DNA from: Flavobacterium cerinum
GTDB lineage: Bacteria > Bacteroidota > Bacteroidia > Flavobacteriales > Flavobacteriaceae
Length of the DNA: 64,000 nucleotides
Assembly: GCF_004028155.1 (NCBI RefSeq)
Contig: NZ_SBII01000008.1
Span: 186,001 to 250,000, forward strand
Reading direction: 5' to 3'
Shown here: piece by piece, positions 16,053 to 23,901 of the stretch
Layout of the letters: every line of letters begins with the position of its first letter
Position numbering within the stretch: the stretch's first letter is position 1
Program-made: the position numbers and the translations under genes
The notes under the pieces: generated by a model
The model's database searches: none
What the model was told of the DNA's origin: nothing
What the model saw: the letters and a program-made list of their open reading frames with translations, nothing else

Positions 16053-16148
16053 TCCCGTAGAAATCATATTTCGGTATCATTAAAAAACACAATCAGAAAA
16101 TTTCTCATTAGAGAATCAATACCTAATTCATTTCAAATCCCCAACCGT

Positions 16149-16173
16149 AGAGACGTAGCACTTCTACATCTCT
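16149..16173. repeat. AGAGACGTAG inverted repeat
   Basis: AGAGACGTAG and CTACATCTCT pair with one mismatch around CACTT. Confidence 0.55.
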
Positions 16174-16204
16174 CTTCCCCAATATTTCCATCAAACCCTA
16201 AAAA

Positions 16205-16753
16205 ATGAAAACCGAAGCATCACCCGCTAAGGGCGCTTCTTTGCATTTACCTGTTACTCCAAAAACCAAACGCGGTGTAAAAACCGAGTATCGCGACGAC
16301 TTCCCTGTTCAGGCGCACAAAATGTGTCTGCTTGGCGCACTCGACCGTGATCTGGCTACCTTTTTTGGCGTATGCCGGGAAACCATCATCAACTGGAAGA
16401 AAAACCATCCTGATTTTAGGGATGCAGTACTGCGCGGTAAAAAAGCAGCAGATATGGAGGTGGCGGCATCACTCTATCAGGCAACGCTGGACAGGGTTAT
16501 TACCACCCGACAGGCCATAAAATGCAAAGAAATTTACTATGACGAAAAAGGCAAGCGCGTAGAGAAGGAACGCGTGGAGATCGTGGAGGTAGACAAACAC
16601 ATTCCGGCCGACTTTCGCAGTCAGCAATTCTGGCTCAAGAACCGCAACCCCAAAATGTGGAGCGACAAGTACGACGATGACGATGATACTGCCCCAAAAG
16701 GCGTAACCCTAAACCTGGGCTCCGGCCTCGACCCTTATGAAGCTGCTGATTAA
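16205..16753 (+). CDS. phage terminase small subunit
   Basis: A 182-residue protein with an N-terminal helix-turn-helix-like region (AHKMCLLGALDRDLATFFGVCRETI then NWKKNHPDF), a central charged helix and a C-terminal acidic stretch (SDKYDDDDDTAPKG). Position and pattern fit a TerS that binds packaging-start DNA and recruits the large subunit. Its last 17 nt overlap the start of the large-subunit gene. No pac site was recognised. Confidence 0.85.
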   Translation: MKTEASPAKGASLHLPVTPKTKRGVKTEYRDDFPVQAHKMCLLGALDRDLATFFGVCRETIINWKKNHPDFRDAVLRGKKAADMEVAASLYQATLDRVITTRQAIKCKEIYYDEKGKRVEKERVEIVEVDKHIPADFRSQQFWLKNRNPKMWSDKYDDDDDTAPKGVTLNLGSGLDPYEAAD

Positions 16754-18065
16754 GCAGGAACACGCCATTTACTTTCTCAAAGACAACGTAACCGAAGAGA
16801 TATTATATGGCGGAGCGGCAGGCGGCGGCAAAAGTGCCTTGGGCTGTTTATGGCTTATGGAAATGTGCCAGAAACACCCGGGAACACGCTGGCTTATGGG
16901 ACGGAGTAAGCTTAAAACGCTTCGGGAAACCACGCTCAACACCTTCTTTGAGCTGGCAACGATTTTAAAGCTGGGCGGTCAGTTCAACTACAAAGCGACC
17001 GAGCATATTATCTACTGGAAGAATGGCAGTGAGATCATCCTCAAAGACCTGTTCTTATATCCTTCAGATCCTAATTTCGACAGCCTTGGCTCCCTCGAAA
17101 TAAGCGGCGCTTTTATAGACGAATGCAATCAGGTTGCCTATGCCGCCTGGCAGATCGTAAAATCGCGTATCCGTTACAAGCTGACCGAATTTGGCATTCT
17201 TCCTAAAATGCTGGGGAGCTGCAATCCGTCTAAAAACTGGACGTACAAAGAATTCTACAAACCCAGCCGGGATGGCAAGTTACAGCCTTACAGACGTTTC
17301 ATACAGTCATTGCCGACCGATAATCCGCACCTGCACCCCAGTTACTTACAGTCGCTGCTTCGATTGGACAAAAACAGCCGGGAGCGTTTGTACTTTGGGA
17401 ATTGGGAGTATGACGATGATCCGGCAACACTGATTGACAACGACAGTATAGCCGACTATTTCAACCCTACCCACCTTTCGCCGGAAGGCATAAAATACAT
17501 GACCATCGATGTAGCCCGAAAAGGAAAGGACAAAACAGTGTTCAGGATCTGGCACGGATGGCTGTGCATAAAGCGGGAAGACATTTCAAAATCGGGATTG
17601 GATGAAGTTGTGGCAAGGGCAAAAGTGCTTCAGGCAAAACACGGTATCGCACTATCGAACATTGTAGCCGATGAAGACGGTGTGGGTGGCGGGGTTGTCG
17701 ACTTCCTTAAATGCAAAGGCTTTGTAAACAACTCCTCCCCCCTCGAAATGCGTGAAGGGTCAGCGTTTGTAAAACCCAATTACGACAATCTTAAAAGCCA
17801 GTGTTCCATAAAAATGGCCGAGATGATCGTGAACCGCCAAACAGGCGAAATTTGCGACAACGCTGCCGTACAGCAAGGTACTGCCGAAGAAATGGAACAG
17901 GTAAAACTAAAGGATATCGACAAAGACGGCAGGCAGGGCATAATCCCAAAAGACAGGGTAAAAGAAATGATTGGCCGCTCCCCCGATGAATGGGACAGCA
18001 TCATGATGCGCTACTGGTTTGCCCTCAGGAAAACATTCAATACCCGAATCAGGGTTGGAAGTTAG
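16737..18065 (+). CDS. phage terminase large subunit
   Basis: This 442-residue packaging motor has the Walker A loop GGAAGGGKS (residues 25-33) and Walker B FIDE (126-129, with the catalytic Glu next to the Asp). It has a C-terminal RNase H-like nuclease domain with acidic residues in MTIDVARKG (Asp258) and in IVADEDGVGGG (Asp312 and Asp314). Both ATPase and nuclease active sites are visible, so the protein looks intact. It cleaves concatemeric DNA and drives it into the prohead. Overlap with the small subunit gene confirms an operon. The portal gene lies 18 kb away, which is unusual. Confidence 0.95.
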   Translation: MKLLIKQEHAIYFLKDNVTEEILYGGAAGGGKSALGCLWLMEMCQKHPGTRWLMGRSKLKTLRETTLNTFFELATILKLGGQFNYKATEHIIYWKNGSEIILKDLFLYPSDPNFDSLGSLEISGAFIDECNQVAYAAWQIVKSRIRYKLTEFGILPKMLGSCNPSKNWTYKEFYKPSRDGKLQPYRRFIQSLPTDNPHLHPSYLQSLLRLDKNSRERLYFGNWEYDDDPATLIDNDSIADYFNPTHLSPEGIKYMTIDVARKGKDKTVFRIWHGWLCIKREDISKSGLDEVVARAKVLQAKHGIALSNIVADEDGVGGGVVDFLKCKGFVNNSSPLEMREGSAFVKPNYDNLKSQCSIKMAEMIVNRQTGEICDNAAVQQGTAEEMEQVKLKDIDKDGRQGIIPKDRVKEMIGRSPDEWDSIMMRYWFALRKTFNTRIRVGS

Positions 18066-18101
18066 TTTATGTCACATCGGCCACACCATCACTACCGTCT
18101 T

Positions 18102-18124
18102 GTCACGCTGAACTTGTCGAAGCG
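18102..18124. repeat. REP core
   Basis: GTCACGCTGAACTTGTCGAAGCG, 37 nt after the terminase stop and next to the 170-bp repeat. Confidence 0.75.
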
Positions 18125-18131
18125 CCACATG

Positions 18132-18300
18132 GAAGCTAAGGCCTTAAACTTTGTGGCGTAAGCAAATCTGAACTTGAGACGTTAAAAAAGATTTGCTGTT
18201 TGAAGCGAAGCAAGTTCAAATGTTTTAGTCGAAAGTCTGGATTTGTAGCCTAAGAAGTTAAGCCTTGAACTTTTGGTTCTTTTGTTTCAAGACAAAAGAA
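18132..18300. repeat. 170-bp dispersed repeat, copy 2
   Basis: Nearly full match to 8769-8939, including the ends GAAGCTAAGGCC and ACAAAAGAA. The hairpin is at 18277-18300. It abuts the end of the following accessory gene. Confidence 0.85.
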
Positions 18301-18303
18301 TAA

Positions 18304-18660
18304 TTATAAAAATCGTTTATAACCTATAAGCAGTACACCCACAGCTATGGAAACTATTTGAATCAAAAACCAGACAAATCTAATTTGAAAGGTTCCTTCT
18401 CCTACAAATGTAAATAGAAGAGCGACCAATAGCGCCACATACAAAAATGAACCTCTTTTCGCATTATCAGCTGCAAATCCTGAGAAAAGTGATGCGTTTA
18501 ATGAAAATCCAGCCATAAGATATTCGAACAAAATATAAGGATTAAAGCGATCACAAATGTATTCTGCATTGACATAGATAAATAACACATTACAAACATT
18601 TGCAATGAGTAATAAGAGCCCTTTATAAAAAAAATGCTTCTTTAGTTGTAAAAATGCCAT
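18304..18660 (-). CDS. four-helix membrane protein, accessory
   Basis: A 118-residue protein with hydrophobic helices near residues 10-30, 40-62, 72-92 and 97-115. It has no recognised domain. It lies on the minus strand between two phage genes, next to a dispersed repeat that ends 4 nt before its stop. The promoter is not clear. It is likely an accessory gene that modifies the host envelope, but this is inference. Confidence 0.6.
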   Translation of the reverse strand: MAFLQLKKHFFYKGLLLLIANVCNVLFIYVNAEYICDRFNPYILFEYLMAGFSLNASLFSGFAADNAKRGSFLYVALLVALLFTFVGEGTFQIRFVWFLIQIVSIAVGVLLIGYKRFL

Positions 18661-18760
18661 ATTAAGAAAGTATTATATGCTAAAATAAGATTTATTATGT
18701 AATCAGTTTTCCTATTCCAATATGTTTTTTTTAACCATAAGACTTTAACCATCAACTAAA

Positions 18761-19300
18761 ATGAAAAACATAACACTAAGGCGCTACACCACCCTGCCCA
18801 GCACGCTGGAATATGACAGTATCCTGGAGCACCTCAACCCCTGCAACAGCTTTAGGAATCAACAGATGAACAGTGCCCAGATGCCTTATGCCAATATAAA
18901 ATACTGCATAAAGCTGCTGCCAAAAATCGATAATTGGCAGGGCATACAGCAACTGTTTGAAATTTGTTTTGATGTAAAAGAAGCAGATTTTTGGAAGGCT
19001 CCGGTAACGGAGTTCTTTGCTGCTAAAAAATTTGTGATTACCGAGTTTGAACGCATCATTGAAACCGAGAATAAGCTACTCGCCACACAATATACCGACG
19101 GTCATTTATGGCAGATGGCAGGCGCCGATAAGCTAAAGCCTTACAGCGACACGCTTCCGCTATTGCAGTTGGGCAAGCTCTTCGGGCAATACCCGTTCGA
19201 TCTTGGCCGTAAGCCTTATGGTGAAATATTCAGCCTGCTGGCACAGACCAAAACCCAAAACGAAGTAGAAACCGAATACCAAAAACTGGTTTCAAAGTAA
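18761..19300 (+). CDS. phage protein, possible tail assembly component
   Basis: A 179-residue helical protein. The C-terminal half (LWQMAGADKLKPYSDTLPLLQLGKLF, then KPYGEIFSLLAQTKTQNEVE) recalls proteins that sit upstream of tape measure genes in Bacteroidetes phages. This is from memory and the function is not established. A role as tail assembly chaperone or tail-completion protein is possible. It follows terminase after an accessory gene and precedes other tail genes. Confidence 0.65.
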   Translation: MKNITLRRYTTLPSTLEYDSILEHLNPCNSFRNQQMNSAQMPYANIKYCIKLLPKIDNWQGIQQLFEICFDVKEADFWKAPVTEFFAAKKFVITEFERIIETENKLLATQYTDGHLWQMAGADKLKPYSDTLPLLQLGKLFGQYPFDLGRKPYGEIFSLLAQTKTQNEVETEYQKLVSK

Positions 19301-19327
19301 CTATTCCAAATGAAGGGTTTGAGTGTA

Positions 19328-19350
19328 GTCACGCTGAGCCCGTCGAAGCG
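19328..19350. repeat. REP core
   Basis: GTCACGCTGAGCCCGTCGAAGCG just after the preceding stop. Confidence 0.75.
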
Positions 19351-19381
19351 CCACACTATTAAAAGCAATCAAATAAATTGA

Positions 19382-19467
19382 AACGCGGATGACGCGGATT
19401 TTTCAGTTATGTCACGCTGAGCTTGTCGAAGCGCCTACTGAAATTTCTAATCCGCGTCATCCGCGTT
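19382..19467. repeat. nested inverted repeat around a REP core
   Basis: AACGCGGATGACGCGGATT (19382-19400) and AATCCGCGTCATCCGCGTT (19449-19467) are exact reverse complements. Inside them TTTCAGT and ACTGAAA pair. The loop holds the REP core GTCACGCTGAGCTTGTCGAAG at 19411-19433. Confidence 0.8.
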
Positions 19468-19530
19468 CCGCCTTTGGACCAGAGATTTCTCCATTTCATT
19501 CCGGTCGAAATGACAAAAAATCAACAAAAA

Positions 19531-19980
19531 ATGAAAGACATCGTACGCATATTACAGGACATTGCCTTAGATAAAGGCATTACCTACCACTACGGCAAAA
19601 AAGCCGCACTCAACTTACTGGACGGCTCTCTCGATCCCGATAAAATATTTTTACTGCACGAGTTTACCAACCGCAAAAGCGAATACAACGACAGCGGCAC
19701 CATGATTATCGCTGCAAATTATGAAGGCAAGTTCTTCCTTGTAAAACACAGTGACCTCGATCAGCAGTATTTTTCCGAGACCGGCACACCTGAAACGTCA
19801 AAATATACCGTGAACATTGAGCCGCTGCTGCAGGTATTCCAAAGTATTGGCAATAGTCTAGCCTGCCTTGGACTCGAAGTTTCGCAATGGGATAACATCG
19901 ATGTTACCGATGCGCTCGATGCTAACATGGACGGGCTTTTATGCTCTTATAAGCTTCGTATACCGATAAACCATGAGTAA
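19531..19980 (+). CDS. phage structural protein, unknown
   Basis: The start at 19531 gives 149 residues; an ATG at 19510 is also possible. The longer reading from 19423 runs through repeat DNA and is rejected. The protein begins with a helix (DIVRILQDIALDKG), followed by a beta-rich region (TMIIAANYEGKFFLVKHSDL) and ends with KLRIPINHE. It is not recognised. The next gene overlaps its end, so it belongs to the tail or neck operon. Confidence 0.7.
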   Translation: MKDIVRILQDIALDKGITYHYGKKAALNLLDGSLDPDKIFLLHEFTNRKSEYNDSGTMIIAANYEGKFFLVKHSDLDQQYFSETGTPETSKYTVNIEPLLQVFQSIGNSLACLGLEVSQWDNIDVTDALDANMDGLLCSYKLRIPINHE

Positions 19981-20422
19981 GCTGTCCAAACTGCTTGCAT
20001 TCGAGTTTGAAGCCCTTAAAAACGAGCTGGTCACCAAATATGACGAAATAAACATTAGGGTATCGGGCAACTGGGCAGAAAATCTGGAGGTAGAAGCATC
20101 AAAGGATAGTGTAACATTATGGGGACCTTATTCTCCTGACGGACGTAAACCAGGCAAACAACCGCCCAGCGAAGCTATTGAGCAGTGGCTAAAGGACAAG
20201 GGTATCGCCTCCCGATTGGAAAAAGAAATATCCATAACCAGTCTTGCTTATCTTATTGCCCGAAAAATTGGCCGCGAGGGTTGGAAAAGACAAGGCACAC
20301 CACTGGTAAGGAGTGTAGTAACCCCGGAGCGCATACAGCAGATAATAGACAAAATCAGCGAAGACCAGTTAAACGATTTTACCGCAACCATCTTAACTTA
20401 TTTTAAAACCACAGCCCTATGA
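19973..20422 (+). CDS. HK97 gp10-like or minor virion protein
   Basis: A 149-residue protein with a helical N-terminal part (LSKLLAFEFEALKNELVTKY), a beta-like centre and a helical C-terminal part (ERIQQIIDKISEDQLNDF). The middle motif GPYSPDGRKPGKQPPSEAIEQWLKDKG resembles gp10-type head-tail joining or tail completion proteins of Bacteroidetes phages. The assignment is weak. The gene overlaps both neighbours (8 nt and 4 nt), so it is translationally coupled. Confidence 0.55.
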   Translation: MSKLSKLLAFEFEALKNELVTKYDEINIRVSGNWAENLEVEASKDSVTLWGPYSPDGRKPGKQPPSEAIEQWLKDKGIASRLEKEISITSLAYLIARKIGREGWKRQGTPLVRSVVTPERIQQIIDKISEDQLNDFTATILTYFKTTAL

Positions 20423-21570
20423 TACAATTTGTAAATGCTATTGATGCAGATAGGCTGCGAATGGCCTATAATAACGACATAATCCGGTTTTACAACAACA
20501 GCACAGCACCTGCCGTATGGGCAGAGGTAGCCCTTAGAACAGCCGGGGCACAGGAAGACCTTTTCAATGTGCGCCTCTATCCTAACCCTCAGGGTCGATT
20601 CTTTGTTAACCTTAAACCTTACATTACGTCCATTATAAATACCCGGAACTTTGAAGACAAGTTGGAAACAAATCTGCGAAGGCAGGCCTTTTCCTCATTT
20701 TTATATAGTTTTAGCCTAGGCACTTATCTCAATAAGATCTTACACTTCACAGTTATGCATGCCGACGGAACGTATGCCGATGCTGCCTACAGCCTTTCAT
20801 GGCTTGCAGGTGTAGAACAGCCGGATGATTATACCCGTTTGGCAGCCAATCAGGCTATTGTGCTCTCGCCTTTTAGAAGAGATACAGCAAACCACCATTA
20901 TTTAAAATATTGGCAGGGCTATCCCTTTGACATGGCTTTTTATACCGGAAGCATAAACTTTATCACGCTTCACAATGAAACGAACGGACTTGGACAGCAA
21001 TTGAGCGGCCTGAGTGTTGTAAACCGTTTATTTTTTTCTGACGGGCGTACCGATGAAACTCTGGAATCATTCCTGCCACTGGTAGAAGGTTTTAACAAAC
21101 TGCGATTGGGCACAGGAGCACTTCAAAAAGATATTGTATTGGAAAAGATTCCTTACAAATGCGGTGTATACTTAAAATGGCTTAACCGTTACGGAGGCTA
21201 CAGCTACTGGCTTTTTGAAGACACCTACTCCATAGACAGAAACATAAAACAACTGGGCGAGCTGGAACGCGATAACGAGAATGTAGAAACCACTTTTGGG
21301 CGTACTATTCAAATTGGCAAAGAGTCTCAGGATACCATGAAAATTATAGCCGAACTGCTTACCGAAGACGAAAGGCGCATTGTAGAAGGCATTATAGACA
21401 GCCCGAAGATCTATCTCTTTACCGGTAAACCTCTATCGCGCAACAGTGCTAACGACTGGGTAGAAGTTGTTCTTAAAACTTCGGGCACCCGCATTAAAAA
21501 CCCAAAACAGCCTTTAACAAACTTTACTTTTGATATTGAGCTGCCACTGCGCTATACTCAAACTTTATAG
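20419..21570 (+). CDS. phage tail-associated protein
   Basis: A 383-residue beta-rich protein beginning MIQFVNAIDADRLRMAYN, with its start overlapping the preceding stop. It has alternating strands and aromatic patches (LFNVRLYPNPQGRFFVNL, PYKCGVYLKWLNRYGGYSYWLFED) but no motif that gives a function. It lies between the gp10-like gene and the 745-residue protein, ahead of the tape measure gene. A distal tail or baseplate role is likely by position only. No signal peptide is present. Confidence 0.6.
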   Translation: MIQFVNAIDADRLRMAYNNDIIRFYNNSTAPAVWAEVALRTAGAQEDLFNVRLYPNPQGRFFVNLKPYITSIINTRNFEDKLETNLRRQAFSSFLYSFSLGTYLNKILHFTVMHADGTYADAAYSLSWLAGVEQPDDYTRLAANQAIVLSPFRRDTANHHYLKYWQGYPFDMAFYTGSINFITLHNETNGLGQQLSGLSVVNRLFFSDGRTDETLESFLPLVEGFNKLRLGTGALQKDIVLEKIPYKCGVYLKWLNRYGGYSYWLFEDTYSIDRNIKQLGELERDNENVETTFGRTIQIGKESQDTMKIIAELLTEDERRIVEGIIDSPKIYLFTGKPLSRNSANDWVEVVLKTSGTRIKNPKQPLTNFTFDIELPLRYTQTL

Positions 21571-21617
21571 TCTTTGGATTCTGGGTATTCCTTAAAATAT
21601 TTCTTCAAAACCTACAA

Positions 21618-23855
21618 ATGGCATTACTACTCTACATAAACGGGCAGCTAACCGATCTGGATGCCGGACAGGTTATTGCCCAAACCAAACAGGTAAACGA
21701 CCTGAACAGCCTGGAGAACAGGCAGGCCAGTTATACCAATAAATTCAAATTGCCCAAAACGGCAAATAACATAAGGATAATGGATTTTCTTACCCTTACC
21801 GGAAATACCTCAAACATACCCTATCAAAAAAACGAATGCAGTTTGTATAGTGATACAGGTGAATGTTTTGTGTATAACGGATGGGCAGTAGTGACCGATG
21901 GCGGTGACGATTATGAGGTAGTGGTATACGATGGCATCATAAACCTGTATAAAACTATCGAAAACAAAACACTGGCCGATCTTGGCCTGAATGAACTTAA
22001 GCACGAGAAAAATATAAACGAAATAATAAAAACATGGATAAACGGAGGTATTTACCCCTATAAATATATCCTGGCCGATTTTAATGGGAAAAGCGGATAT
22101 GTTGAAGGCACACTCCCTTCTATAAATATCGATTACCTGATTCCGGCGGTTAAGGTGCCCTGGCTGTTTAGCAAAATATTCAGTTCTAATAACGCTTATT
22201 ATTCCGGGAAAGTTTTTGAATCGCAGGATTTTAAGAACCTCTGGATGACCTACCCTGTAGGTATAAAAACTATAGAAAACGAAGACCTGCTGTTTGAAAG
22301 CTCGAAATACAGCTTTATAGGGGAGTCTAAACAGCCCTATCCTTATGTACGTAAGTTTTTTGCAAAGTACATTGAAACAGACGAATATAGTGGTGGGATA
22401 GGAAACAGCAGCAATATCCACCTTATTGTACCCGAAACCGCAAAATACAGGCTCGAAATTTCCGGAAAACTAAATACACGAAAATATTTATATGACAATC
22501 AGGGTAATTCTCCGGGTACCATACCTACATCATGCAGCATCATTGTAGGCAAAAACGCCCAGTCTAAATCGCCTTTAACCGTTATTGCAACAGAAACCCT
22601 TGTAACCGGACAGGCATCAAATACATCTTTCAGCAAATCTGTTTTTCTTACACTTAACAAAAACGACTCCATCTGCCTGGTTATAGCTGCAGAAGAGGAA
22701 AATTCCCGTCAAATGTTTAACATAGATTCGGGGAGTACATTAACCGTTAAGCTCTCAAAAGTAGAGACTGGAGTGTTCGACTTTGATATGGCTTTCAGCG
22801 ATTTTAGCATGCGCGACTTTTTAAACGAAATTATACATCGTTTTGGGCTGACCATGTACAAAGACCCTTATACCAACAGTTACACGTTTTTAACGCTCAG
22901 GGAATTGCTTGAAGAATCGGAGATCGTGAACTGGAGCGATAAATTTGCAAAAAGAACCTCCGAAAACTATTTGTATGGCAACTACGCCCAGCAAAACTGG
23001 CTGCGCTATAACTACAACGAAAAAGAGAGTACCCACAACGATGCGTTTATACCTGTTGGCAACATAAACCTTGGCCTGAGCCGTGACATCATTAAGTCTA
23101 AAATATACAGCCCCGAAAAACAACAGGTAGATTATCTTAACCGAAAAACTAATGTATACAAGTTTTGGAATAAAGAAACAGATGTAGATCCAGAGACCAA
23201 CGAGCAGACCATAAGCTATAAAGCACTGGACAAGAGGTACTATTTTATACGGGAAGAAAAAAGGGAAGGCATTATCATGCTTAAATCTGACCTTTTGAAC
23301 GAAGCCGTGCCGTATAACTCTTATTTTTCTGAATCGTTTGCAGGACTGTCCTTTAAGGACATTATAAACAGTTACTACACGCCCATACAAAAAATACTCA
23401 ACAAAGCCTGTGTAGTTTCTGCCGATCTGTTTTTAAAAGATACCGACGTTATAAATTTCGACTTTAAGAAACGGTATTATATAGAACAGCTGGGAGGCAA
23501 TTTTATAATGAATAAAATAAACAATTATATTCCCGGTAAACCTGTAAAATGCGAAATGATTAGGGTTCAGAATCAGGTTCCGCAAATAGCAACGGGTATA
23601 AAAATTAAAAAAGTTATTGTTAGCCTGTTCACCGTCAGGGTGTTTTTTGAGCTCAGTAACCCGGCAAACGTTGTTATTTTTGAGTACGGAAAAAATGACG
23701 CCTGGACTGCCCTGCCCATACCTGCTGCAACAAACCCCTGGACACAGCAATTTACCGAAGGAGAGTATTCTATACAACTAAGACTCGCGGCAAATGAAGT
23801 ATCGAATAAGGTAACCATAACAATACCTTCTACACAGACCCTCTTATTTTCGTAA
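21618..23855 (+). CDS. large tail or baseplate protein
   Basis: This 745-residue protein begins MALLLYINGQLTDLDAGQVIAQTKQVNDL, an N-terminal strand-rich domain, and has many aromatic strands (KNECSLYSDTGECFVYNGW, YEVVVYDG). Its C-terminus (YGKNDAWTALPIP, IQLRLAANEVSNKVTITIP) looks like a fibronectin-like domain. It is not recognised by family. Placement directly before the tape measure gene and the size suggest a tail hub, baseplate or tip protein. Confidence in the role is low, though the gene itself is sound. Confidence 0.6.
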   Translation: MALLLYINGQLTDLDAGQVIAQTKQVNDLNSLENRQASYTNKFKLPKTANNIRIMDFLTLTGNTSNIPYQKNECSLYSDTGECFVYNGWAVVTDGGDDYEVVVYDGIINLYKTIENKTLADLGLNELKHEKNINEIIKTWINGGIYPYKYILADFNGKSGYVEGTLPSINIDYLIPAVKVPWLFSKIFSSNNAYYSGKVFESQDFKNLWMTYPVGIKTIENEDLLFESSKYSFIGESKQPYPYVRKFFAKYIETDEYSGGIGNSSNIHLIVPETAKYRLEISGKLNTRKYLYDNQGNSPGTIPTSCSIIVGKNAQSKSPLTVIATETLVTGQASNTSFSKSVFLTLNKNDSICLVIAAEEENSRQMFNIDSGSTLTVKLSKVETGVFDFDMAFSDFSMRDFLNEIIHRFGLTMYKDPYTNSYTFLTLRELLEESEIVNWSDKFAKRTSENYLYGNYAQQNWLRYNYNEKESTHNDAFIPVGNINLGLSRDIIKSKIYSPEKQQVDYLNRKTNVYKFWNKETDVDPETNEQTISYKALDKRYYFIREEKREGIIMLKSDLLNEAVPYNSYFSESFAGLSFKDIINSYYTPIQKILNKACVVSADLFLKDTDVINFDFKKRYYIEQLGGNFIMNKINNYIPGKPVKCEMIRVQNQVPQIATGIKIKKVIVSLFTVRVFFELSNPANVVIFEYGKNDAWTALPIPAATNPWTQQFTEGEYSIQLRLAANEVSNKVTITIPSTQTLLFS

Positions 23856-23901
23856 CACACTACCAAAGCCATAAAGACTTCAAAATTTAAAAGCTAATAC
23901 A

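Noticed and set aside
21810..23872. Several long minus-strand ORFs opposite the 745-residue tail gene
   Set aside because: They lack start signals and the sense frame is a full-length phage gene in operon context.
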